NCBI GenBank assembly: GCA_000697455.1
Contig: JNET01032006.1
Coordinates: 1-28,469 of the forward strand
From: Basidiobolus heterosporus B8920
Taxonomy: Eukaryota; Basidiobolomycota; Basidiobolomycetes; Basidiobolales; Basidiobolaceae
Reading direction: 5' to 3'
DNA length: 28,469 nucleotides
This document shows, one piece after another, positions 19,431 through 28,469 of the stretch (the stretch's first letter is position 1; each line of letters starts with the position of its first letter). The translations under genes were made by a program, and so were the position numbers. The notes beneath the pieces are model-generated. The model did no database searches. It saw only the letters and a program-made list of their open reading frames with translations, and was not told the origin of the DNA.

Positions 19431-21410
19431 TTAACGTAGAGGGGTCAGCTCTTCCTCTGCTTGGGCGTGCTCCTGCAATCCTTGATCAAGGTGCTGGAGC
19501 TGTTGAAGTGTCTGGTGTATCGTGTGCTCCGATTGAATTCGATGGTGTATAGATTCGTGTTCGGATGGCAAATTCGCATCGTCAGAAACAACGTAGTAAC
19601 TGGAGTCGAGAAGCTGTACAATGAAGCCAGTTAATAGCTGATTTGGGAAGAAATCAATTGATAGATGTCGGTAATCACCTCGGGATGTCCATGTCGGAAA
19701 TGATAGGCAAGTCCATTGGGATTCATGTAACTTTTGTTGCACCCCTCGACCGAACAGATGAATGGTTTTTCCATCTCTTCCTCGGAGGGTCCATGTGCGT
19801 GGGTTTGGTGATATTGCAGCCCGTTGGGGTTACGATAGCTTTTGTCGCATCCCTCGTGTGGGCATTTGTATGGCTTTTCGATCTGGTCTAATCCTCCATG
19901 AATACTAGAATTACCATGGCCGGAAGTGTTTTTCGCATGCTTGATGTGATAGGTCAGCCCGTTGATGTTTTTGTACTTCTTATTACAGCCAAGTAATCCA
20001 CATCTATATGGTCGAAGGGTGGGGTCTATGCGGGGATGGGATACTTTCATATGGTAAAAGAGGCCGCTAGAATCTACGAAGCTGGCGATACAGTTGTCCA
20101 CCCCGCAGCCATAGGCCTTTCCCTCGTGTTCTCCTAATTGAAAGTCTGCTTGGAGCATTGTGTCGGGATGTGAGATGGCAACAAATTCTGCGTTAACCAT
20201 GGATTCTGATGTGTTGAGAATATCTTGGGTTAGCTTGCTTTCAACCGGGGCCATCAGTGCTTGAGTGAGCTTTTCTTTTTCACGGCTTTTTTGGTTCATG
20301 CTCCTTTGAATCTTTCGCCACCGGTTGCGACAGTGTAGACCAGGGCGTCCTGGAAAGAATTGAGAAATTTTTTGCCACTGACTTCCCAACTCTTCGTATT
20401 TTTCAAGTAAAAGGCCATCCTCTTCAGGGGACCATTCGGCCCTATCAATAGAAGGATCCAAGCTCTCCCTCCAACGTTTAGCACACTGATCATCTGTACG
20501 GCCTGGGATAGCTTCGGCGATCTTACTCCACTGTCCTTGGTATCGCTCAACACCTTGTCTGAGCAGTTCATCTTCTTCCGGTGTCCATGCGCCTTTACGT
20601 AAACTAGGATCTAGTGAGTGAAACCATCTTTTGCGGCAATTTTTGTTGGTTCGACCTGGTACACAAGCAGCAATTTTGGCCCATTTCTCAGTCTTATCGC
20701 CATAAAGTTGAACTGCTAGTCTAAGTAAGTTGTCTTCCTCTGGGGTCCAAGCGCAACGTTGGCGATCTTTCCTCTTGCAAGGTATAGTTGAGGCAATTAA
20801 CATTGAAGCATCTTCCTGGGTGTGAATCGAGGAAAGAGCGTTCCCAGCAGGGGGTAAACTGACGAGTCCGGCAAGTGTTTGAAGGTTGGTATCCAAATTA
20901 GCCAATATAGAGGGGTTCATGGTAGAAAAATCATCTGGATGCAACTATCGAGAGATCCGATTTTAGTGTTCTAAATTCACTTAGCATAGTGGGTTTGGTA
21001 ACTTACGGAGAGCTCATCAACTTCATGTTTTATGTGTGAATGCATAACGTCTTGAGTAACTTCATCGTGTTGTAAGTGTGACAGCTCTGAATGTTCGGAA
21101 GTTTCAGGAGAGTGACTCAATACATGGTGTTGAACTGCGATTCCGTGATCGTCATAGGCCGAGATAATATGTTGTTCCGAAGCTTCTCGCTCAAGTGCTA
21201 AAGCTTCCTGTTCGTAAGCAGCCGCGATCTCAGCACTGCTAGGAGAGTCCTCCGGATGATACTTGAATTAAAGGAAGTGGTTAATATTCAACAGACCGAA
21301 ACCATAGTAGGAGATGGTGTTGGAGGGTAAAAACAGGTTCTTGAGCTGCCATGGAAATACTGATATAGATAGTGGGTGGATATTTTGGTTTATTTCTATA
21401 GACTTACCAT
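19431..21410 (-). CDS. Three-repeat Myb protein fused to four Sfp1/JAZF1-type C2H2 zinc fingers
   Basis: Proposed exons 21410-21408 (ATG only), 21359-21303, 21261-21007, 20944-19679 and 19613-19431, all phase 0, giving 587 aa. A putative nuclear transcription factor. The N-terminal ~150 residues are His/Glu/Ser-rich. Three consecutive SANT/Myb repeats lie at ~170-217, 222-268 and 273-319, each starting W-[TS]-PEED and ending in RKRW, AKRW or RNRW. Four zinc fingers follow at ~385-408, 420-441, 466-489 and 502-525, of the type CxxxxC-xK-xY-xNxNGLxYHxxH found in yeast Sfp1 and animal JAZF1. The 65-nt last intron has a TATTAACTGG branch and a TGTACAG acceptor. Splicing replaces a short read-through end with a 61-residue Gln/His/Glu-rich tail. 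Exons 3-5 are firm; the 3-nt first exon and 41-nt intron 2 are tentative. Confidence 0.85.
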
Positions 21411-21763
21411 AACAGCAACTTTTGTGGTTTAAACCCGTCGAGAAACTTTTGGTTGTGTGAGCACGGAGCAGAGACGAGTCAAAAAGTTTTCTTTACAGTT
21501 CATTTTCGCAGATAGTTTGAAAAAAAATCGATACTACTGGTGGCCAATAAAAACTGCGGATCAGCAGGCTGACGAATGTGTTAGTGTATACTGGAATATA
21601 AATGACCCGCCGATCAATACGAGTGATGGCTTCTGACATCTTAAACAGTGAAATATTGGTTAATTTAAATGGTGATTTTGTATATATGAATATAGTCACA
21701 ATATTGATTAATAAATGGTTTATTCTTATGCATGCTATGCTGTATAGATGTGATGAGGGCACA
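21411..21763. promoter_or_regulatory. Upstream region of the Myb-zinc finger gene
   Basis: About 350 bp between the Myb gene's proposed start and the 3' end of the repeat-protein gene. It is AT-rich, with an A tract at 21522-21529 on the plus strand. The open frame at 21493-21807 has no recognisable domain. I see no clear TATA box. Confidence 0.4.
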
Positions 21764-22597
21764 TCAATATTTCCCAATTTTATGTAATATGCTGTTGAAT
21801 CCATCATTCTCCTTCCATGCAGGCCTAGCTCCTAATATTGAATTCCCCAAGTCTTGATAGCGACCATTGTAGCCTCCCGAGAAAATCTTATCATTCAAGT
21901 CAAGGAATTTGCCACTTTGTCCATTGTACTTACCAAGGTCACCATCCATACCCCGGTGCACCTTGGAGCCAAACTTCGCCTCAAGATCTTTGTAGTCTCC
22001 AGATCCGTGCTTAGCTTGAGCTGCAGCCAAACCTAACTTAAACCCAGAACTATAACCGTGTGCTTTTCCCACATGATGGCCGTCGTTGTAGCCGCGTTTG
22101 TTACCGTTAACCTCTCCGTCTTGTTCACCCTTTTCAAAGCCTTCTGAGTATCCATCGTCTAGACCATTCTGAGCACCATCAATTTTCCCACTTTTCTGCC
22201 CCTCACGTTGCCCCTCAAGAGATCCTTCTTCGAATCCTTTCCAATAGCCTTTATCCTTTCCGTCCTCGTAACCCTCCTTGTACGATTCTTTTCTACCTTC
22301 TTCAAAACCGCGCTCGTAGTCAAGACTATCACTAGCATTCGAGTCATCCTCATCATTCTCTCCTTTATCATCTTCACCTTCGCCATAGCCATAAGCGTAA
22401 ACCTCCTTCTTGCCATTCCATGCTAGTTTTGAAACGCCATAACTTTTATCTGCCACTAACTCAAGTATCTTTGGTGGAAGAGTCTTAGTATTAGACTTGA
22501 TGCTTGTATTACCATTGAGATTCTTCGTGACTGTCACAGCGAAGCCGGTGGTTGCCAAAAATAGACAAAGGAGAGCACTAATTGTGGAACGCGCCAT
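21764..22597 (-). CDS. Secreted protein with 24 tandem xxxG tetrapeptides
   Basis: Single exon, 277 aa. Residues 1-20 form a clear signal peptide (ARSTISALLCLFLATTGFA), and no later membrane segment follows, so the product is probably secreted or vacuolar. An acidic stretch lies at ~73-90. Residues 94-189 are 24 consecutive four-residue units ending in glycine, with one exception (RKES). The first position is often Tyr or Phe (YERG, FEEG, YKEG, YEDG, YWKG). The pattern resembles the GX3 repeats of Yae1/Lto1, but those are cytosolic and shorter. The C-terminal ~85 residues hold KHGSGDYKDLEAKFGSK and several NG/GG turns. I do not recognise a family; a cell-wall or matrix role is only a guess. 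Start at 22597 fits the signal peptide. Confidence 0.82.
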   Translation of the reverse strand: MARSTISALLCLFLATTGFAVTVTKNLNGNTSIKSNTKTLPPKILELVADKSYGVSKLAWNGKKEVYAYGYGEGEDDKGENDEDDSNASDSLDYERGFEEGRKESYKEGYEDGKDKGYWKGFEEGSLEGQREGQKSGKIDGAQNGLDDGYSEGFEKGEQDGEVNGNKRGYNDGHHVGKAHGYSSGFKLGLAAAQAKHGSGDYKDLEAKFGSKVHRGMDGDLGKYNGQSGKFLDLNDKIFSGGYNGRYQDLGNSILGARPAWKENDGFNSILHKIGKY

Positions 22598-23306
22598 AAT
22601 TCGACTAATAGGATAGATGATAATGGAATATTCTTGGACAATGAATGCTAAGTAAAGTATAAATGCAGTACCGTGTGTGCGTGCGTGTGCGTGTGTACGT
22701 CAAGATATCAGATTCGTTGCAGGAACTAAGCAACTTCTTATATCGACTTGGTTTGTTAAGCAAGTTGAAACCAGATACCCAAGTGTTGCTGAACAGTCCT
22801 TCAACATGAGTTTCACTATTGAAAGAGCCATTCCGAACCATTGCGAAACAATGGAAACCTCGAGAGGTTTCAGGTTCGGGGATTCTTGGTTTCGTTTAGT
22901 GGACGAGCATTACTAATACAGTAAATTCTCTTGAGAAGCAGAGTTTGGTGGATTTAGCTATCAGTATGACAAATTCAATGGGTCACAGCCATTCACTATC
23001 CTGGGTGGTTGAATATTCCAGGATGTATGGATTTCAGTATATTCATGGTTGATCATTGCGGGTATTAAGAGTAACTGGAAGGATTAATTTGTAGTAGAAA
23101 ATATCGCTTTGTATTTTCTTTAGGAGCAACCTCATTTAATACCCCCAGTGTATGGCCCAATAAGAATCCCGCATTCGGACTCCTCAGCATTCGACATATA
23201 CTTGGGTGTCTTCTAAAGGTCAAAAGGAACAAACACCGGTTAGAAAGCGTTTCGAACAAGAAACTCAAACAACCTGCTCAACACTAAGTTGCTAGGGAAA
23301 AAGAAT
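22598..23306. promoter_or_regulatory. Divergent intergenic region with a GT-rich microsatellite
   Basis: Holds the upstream regions of the xxxG-repeat gene (minus) and the small membrane-protein gene (plus). A GTGTGTGCGTGCGTGTGCGT-type tract spans about 22673-22697. Frames here (22605-22841, 22677-22916, 23065-23268) show no domain and look random. Confidence 0.45.
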
Positions 23307-23765
23307 ATGAAGGCTTCGGAAACTTCTTGGTCCTCTATATTCATCTTGGTAAGTTATCCCTGTTTTTACTTTGAACTAAGAGGAAACTGAGCCACTTCGC
23401 TTACCACTGCCTTCTTTCTCTCTTTACTATAGTCTGTTCTCATCACGGTACTTGTCTCTGTTGGCCTCTACATTTGCTATCGACGCAGTATTCGCCTCGT
23501 TCCAACTGGAGCTTATCCGCTACGGCGAGTTAATTCAGACAACCATCCTGAACAAGAAGATTTTCAACACCTGCTATCGGAGGTTGTAGTAGACGACGAG
23601 GAGCCGACTGAACCGTTCAGTCAAGAAATTGGTCACTTTACCGACTCTGACGAAGATCGGGACATCATTTCTCCTCAACCACCTATTGATGAATATGAAA
23701 ACGACCCGACCTCAGGAATCTTTGCTATTGACGATGAATTTGAAGACTCTAACGACCGGCATTAA
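23307..23765 (+). CDS. Small single-pass membrane protein (124 aa), two exons
   Basis: Exon 1 is 23307-23348 (14 codons, donor GTAAGT) and exon 2 is 23433-23765, joined in phase 0 with acceptor TTTACTATAG. The join creates one hydrophobic helix, SSIFILSVLITVLVSVGLYI (residues ~9-28), followed by CYRRS, so the short N-terminus would be lumenal or outside and the tail cytosolic. The ~95-residue tail is acidic (VVVDDEEP, DSDEDRD, IDDEFEDS) with Ser/Thr sites near acidic residues that suit casein kinase 2. Neither exon alone would be called as a gene. That the intron restores one frame across a membrane helix is good evidence the gene is real. No family recognised. Confidence 0.72.
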
Positions 23766-24187
23766 AGGCTAGGTTGGTCTTACTTTCTCGGTCAGGCAAC
23801 ATTTAATTCAATTGTTTTTTCTCAGTAACCATGTACACGCACATACACACGCACTAAATGCTCTATAAAGTCAGCCTCTTTTTAATTCACTTGAAACTAC
23901 CTTGTTCAAGCAATCTCAATGGCTGAAAATACATATATATATACCATGACTGAAAGAAAGGCCCGGCACAAGCATTGATGGTAAGTCTACAGATCACACA
24001 TCACATATCTCACCCCCAACTTTAATCTCATGGTGATATATTCCTTACTGCGGTAACCATCTTTATTGAAAATTAAAAACTGAAAAGATTGCTTTCATTC
24101 GATGAAATAGAACTGTTTCATTACGCACGATGGGTGAGTAGAACTTAGTATATACAGAAACAAAGAACCTCCGAGGATTGTTCAAGC
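23766..24187. other. 3' region between the small membrane-protein gene and histone H4 (convergent)
   Basis: Contains a CA-rich stretch at about 23833-23855 (ACACGCACATACACACGCAC) and an AT tract ATATATATATA at about 23932-23942. No coding sequence or hairpin-type histone terminator that I can recognise. Confidence 0.4.
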
Positions 24188-24966
<779 letters not shown>

Positions 24967-26399
24967 TTAGGCAGAAGCCGCAGAAGCCATGATGGCCTCG
25001 ATTTCATCAATCTCCTTTGGAGCTGTGGTTAGATTTTCAATGGAATCTTCCTTGATAACTACATTATCTTCAATACGGACCCCACCAACCTTACGGAACC
25101 TATCAAGGGTGGGAGTATCGAAATACTTGGCAGTCTTAGGGTCCTTAAGGAAAGGCTCAATGATAGCATCGCAGAAGTAAATTCCTGGCTCCACGGTGAC
25201 AACCATGCCGGGTTTCAAATCACGACGCATGCGTAAGTAACGGATGCCTGGCTCATTGATTCTTTCAACTCCCTTGGGGTAACCGCCGACATCGTGCGTG
25301 TCAATACCAATGGAGTGTCCCAGTCCATGGGGATAGAATGCTGCTGGAACAAAATTAGCAATCATTTCTTCGACTTCTCCCTTAAGAATGCCGCACTTCT
25401 TAAGACCTTCACAGGCGATACGGCTGGCAAGACGATGCATGTCCTCCCACTTAACACCAGGCTTCAAGGCAGCCAAAACTTGCTTTTGCATGTCCAACAC
25501 AATACTGTAGATAGTCTTTGCATCCTCAGTATACTTGCCGCCAACTGGGAAGGTGCGGGTGATGTCTGAAGCATATCTATGATACTCACCACCAGCGTCT
25601 ACCAAAAACAGCTGGGAACCATCGGGCATATCACAATCATTGCGGCCATAATGTAAAGTGGCGGCATTTTGACTGTAAGCCATGATTGGGAGGTAAGATT
25701 GACGCATGGAGCCACGACGATTGCATTCATATTCAAACAATGCTTGAAGTTCACGCTCGTTCATACCAGGCTTGATCTTCTTCATAAGACTTATATGAGC
25801 ATCACTGGAAATCTTGTTGGAGACTCTCATGATCTCAAGCTCGAACTCCGATTTGAACATACGTGCTTCCTGGAGAGCCTCCACAAGTTTACTGTCATCA
25901 GCACTGGTTTGATATTCACCCAATTGGGAGGTATCAGAATTGCTTAAAACATACACACACTTGGGGGAAATTTCACTCAAAGTAGCGGTTAAAGTATCTG
26001 TATATTTGACCTCATCGACGTCATATCTTTCCTTTAGTTGTTCGTTGGTCTCAGGCATGCCAATCCAGACTATATCGTCTTCGGGAATCCTGGGAGCGAA
26101 GAGAATAGCTTTGTCATTGCCAATGTCGTAGAGAAATTCGTATCCGGGCTGTTCTACACCAGTCATATAGAAAAAGTAAGGGTCTTGGTCAAAAGGCAAT
26201 TCCTATTAGAACCAGTAGAGATTAGCTTTTATCGAAGGATATTTTGTACGCTTGTACAAAGACTTACGGTATCACTATCGAACTTGACAGTGTTAATGTG
26301 CCCTCTAAGGTAGATGACGCCAGAATCGACACCAAGGTTTTTGGCAACCTTACGGTTGTTAACTTTAGAGGTATAGTAAAATTGGCTAGCGCTGACCAT
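24967..26399 (-). CDS. Xaa-Pro dipeptidase (prolidase), M24B family
   Basis: Two exons, 26399-26268 and 26202-24967, in phase 0 over a 65-nt intron (donor GTAAGT, acceptor CTAATAG), giving 455 aa (human PEPD 493). It cleaves dipeptides with C-terminal proline using two metal ions, in the cytosol. The N-terminal AMP_N-type domain includes LRGHINTVKFDSDTELPF and DPYFFYMTGVEQPGYEFLYD. The pita-bread domain keeps all five metal ligands: the two Asp of LVDAGGEYHRYASDITR, His of YPHGLGHSIGIDTHD, Glu of MVVTVEPGIY, and Glu of GGVRIEDNV. No targeting signal is visible. The start at 26399 is supported by a TATA box 55-61 bp upstream. The sequence CTTTCTTTCAG just before the ATG looks like an acceptor, so a noncoding or short upstream exon is possible. 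Confidence 0.95.
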
Positions 26400-26453
26400 G
26401 GTAACCAAGTCTGAAAGAAAGCAGATAGGGGACCTCGGAAACAACTACGTCGT

Positions 26454-26460
26454 TTTTATA
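26454..26460 (-). promoter_or_regulatory. TATA box of the prolidase gene
   Basis: TATAAAA on the minus strand, 55 bp before the start codon at 26399, a spacing that suits transcription starting near 26430. Confidence 0.6.
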
Positions 26461-27402
26461 ATGAGTAATGCATTCTAAATACCGGCACATGATATATAAT
26501 ATTCCTGATTGGACGAAAATTAGGGAATTCCTCGAGGTAGGCAAAATTTGGATTAAAGTAGATGGACTATTTCGTAGTGTGGGATTTTGTATTCAATCTT
26601 CCCTTACACAAAGAAAATTCAGTAGGAATTTAAACAGATTTTCGGATTTTACAGAATTCTCAATGTTGCGTGATCTGCCTTAAGTACCCGTAATATCGCC
26701 ATTCATAGCCTGGTCCAGTTAAAAAGGATTTAATCACAAGGCTAAAGCTGATTAAGTCCTAATGAGATGTTATCTTTGTTGGTCATGTGGTATAGTGGAT
26801 TGAATCGGATTGATGTATATAATATTCTAGTATTCTGTATACCTAATTGTGATCACTTATTCCCTATGATTAGAACTGCATCGATGCATAATCATTATCT
26901 GGAAAGAATTACAAGTACTTTTAATAACAAAGGAGAATATCATGCCATTAGCGCTGGGTAGTTGGCACCCTAAACCAATTGTTAAATCCTGATATCACAT
27001 TGTGTGCATTCAGTCTGTTTATTGTCTCTACTCCTACAGATATCTAAAAGTCTTGGCAATAAGATAGGATTGTAGTAGCTCAAAATCTTCATATTAGCTG
27101 GCAATGATTAGGCTTACAACTTGACACAATCTGTCCAATTCAAAGCCAAAACCCCAAGTCAAAGTAAAAAACATGGCAACATCTCCAACTGCTCAGAGGT
27201 GGATGGCAATCACAAACAAATGAAATCTTTATTTCAGCTAATCAGATGAAGTAGACATATGGGACTTTTAATAATTTTAGCTTGATTAGAATCATTTTGA
27301 ATGATTAAGTTACACTTCTTGGAGGCTCAGTGTTAGGCTGGGTGGGGTTGATAGTACAAGGAAGGGGAGTTATGGCTGGTCTACTAACTGAATTATGTCT
27401 TG
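26461..27402. other. AT-rich region without a recognisable gene
   Basis: Open frames at 26468-26683 and 26767-26961 are short, with no domain and no splice-linked extension that I could find. I see no tRNA or other RNA gene. Confidence 0.5.
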
Positions 27403-27827
27403 GTGTTGAAATTCACATAATTTAGCACCTAATTATTCATACTTGATCTCATCCTTATTATATTTACTTACCAATTTCCTTGAACCCAAAATTAACAATA
27501 GGGTTTTTCTTCAAACATTCTCACTCACTTTGAAAAACCCAGAATACTTGACTTTCCCAAACATGCCCAAGTGACCACACACTTTACAAACGTGTTTCTG
27601 GGACTTTTCTTAATACTACATATTACTTTGCTTGATTATTAAAGATAATATCATAGTCCACTTTACATTCAATAAGTCTACCAGTGTGAACCACATATTT
27701 CTCTAATTCATCAAGTCACTTCCAATAACTCACAGAATCTCACAACAGGTTATGAGCCCTGAGCTTTGCACACATGTTTGAGGACCAGTATGAATAATTA
27801 GGTGCTAAATCATGCAAATTTCAACAC
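27403..27827. mobile_element. 425-bp MITE-like element with 41-bp terminal inverted repeats and a 5-bp target duplication
   Basis: The left end 27403-27443 (starting GTGTTGAAATTCAC) is the reverse complement of the right end 27787-27827 at 38 of 41 positions. The element is flanked directly by TCTTG on both sides (27398-27402 and 27828-27832), as expected for a target-site duplication. The interior is AT-rich and noncoding. A diverged copy in the same orientation lies at about 330-645. Short length, inverted ends, no coding capacity and multiple copies fit a MITE moved by a transposase encoded elsewhere. The superfamily is unclear from a 5-bp duplication. Confidence 0.82.
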
Positions 27828-27832
27828 TCTTG

Positions 27833-28469
27833 GGTTCCAGCTTGCTTAGTTGTATGTAAAGTTTCTCTTAAATTAAATATTGATATAATTGTATACTTAA
27901 TCAGCAATGATCTTATTTATATTCAGCTCCGATAACTATATTATCAATACTAGTATTGCTTATTTACCTGAGTATATACTTACTAAAGTGCATTGGAAAT
28001 ACATTGGATCAATTGCTTAATCTTAAAATGGGCGCACTCATGAAGGATCTCTAATATGTCTAAAGGGGTTGCTATCCTAGAGCATCCTAGAATAGTATTT
28101 ACCAGTGGATTTAAGTAAATCTAACAAAATGCAAAACTCCTAGATCACTCAACCCGCTTTCAATTCAGATTCCAACAACTTAGCTACATGATTTGACAAG
28201 TGAGATGGTTTTCCATTTAGATGGATGATAAAACTTTCAGATGAGTAATAGATGAAAGATTTCCATCATTCATGTTACTCATAAATGAATCACATTTCTT
28301 ACCAAATACATATGAATACTCAGTAACATTCATTTACTTGCAAATTTTGTGTGGGAATTTATGTTATCGTGGTGAACATTGTAAGGCTGAACTATTTTTT
28401 CATTTGGATTATGTGGACTAGTAAATACTTTGCACGTATTTTAATGGTGTTCAAGTGGATCAATTAAAC
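27833..28469. other. AT-rich right flank without a recognisable gene
   Basis: No open frame of useful length, no RNA gene and no clear further repeat boundary are visible. It resembles the left flank in composition. Confidence 0.45.

Noticed and set aside
19631..19678. Read-through C-terminus (ITDIYQLISSQISY) of the Myb-zinc finger protein
   Set aside because: This segment lies in a well-formed 65-nt intron (GTGATT donor, TATTAACTGG branch, TACAG acceptor) that leads into a longer in-frame tail.
26767..26961. 64-codon plus-strand frame and its neighbour at 26468-26683
   Set aside because: AT-rich, no recognisable domain, no plausible splice partners; expected by chance.

Overview
The window looks like nuclear DNA of a fungus, probably an early-diverging (non-Dikarya) lineage; the lineage is an inference. 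The grounds are small spliceosomal introns (mostly 55-82 nt, GTAAGT-type donors, CTAAY-like branch points, a few possibly 36-41 nt), the standard genetic code, a fungal-style secreted multicopper oxidase, canonical histone H4, and genes often lost in yeasts (GEMIN2, glomulin, a CASTOR-like arginine sensor). Most genes are split into short exons, so I rebuilt them by hand from splice signals and phase.

Layout. 1-2743: AT-rich, gene-free, with two tRNA-derived (SINE-like) repeats and a decayed copy of a MITE-like element. 2744-4440 (-): CASTOR/GATS-like ACT-domain protein, seven exons. 5180-6286 (+): GEMIN2, six exons. 6930-13380 (+): a 2105-residue FHA protein with the architecture of vertebrate Ki-67/Repo-Man, including two PP1-docking modules. 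13649-14459 (-): single-pass membrane protein of unknown function. 15144-16883 (+): intronless secreted multicopper oxidase that keeps the type 1 copper ligands but has lost several trinuclear-cluster ligands. 17026-19326 (+): glomulin/ALF4 family, twelve exons. 19431-21410 (-): three Myb repeats fused to four Sfp1/JAZF1-type zinc fingers, convergent with the previous gene. 21764-22597 (-): secreted protein with 24 tandem xxxG tetrapeptides. 23307-23765 (+): small two-exon membrane protein. 24188-24499 (-): histone H4. 24967-26399 (-): Xaa-Pro dipeptidase, two exons. 26400-28469: gene-free, with an intact 425-bp MITE-like element bounded by a 5-bp direct repeat.

The genes do not form a pathway cluster; this is an ordinary mixed fungal neighbourhood between repeat-rich, gene-poor flanks. 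A loose cell-cycle and nuclear theme (Ki-67-like scaffold, glomulin, Myb factor, H4, GEMIN2) is probably coincidental. The strongest candidates for new biology are the Ki-67/Repo-Man-like protein, the type-1-only multicopper oxidase, and the fungal CASTOR-like protein with a changed arginine-site residue. No database search was possible; family calls rest on motif recognition.
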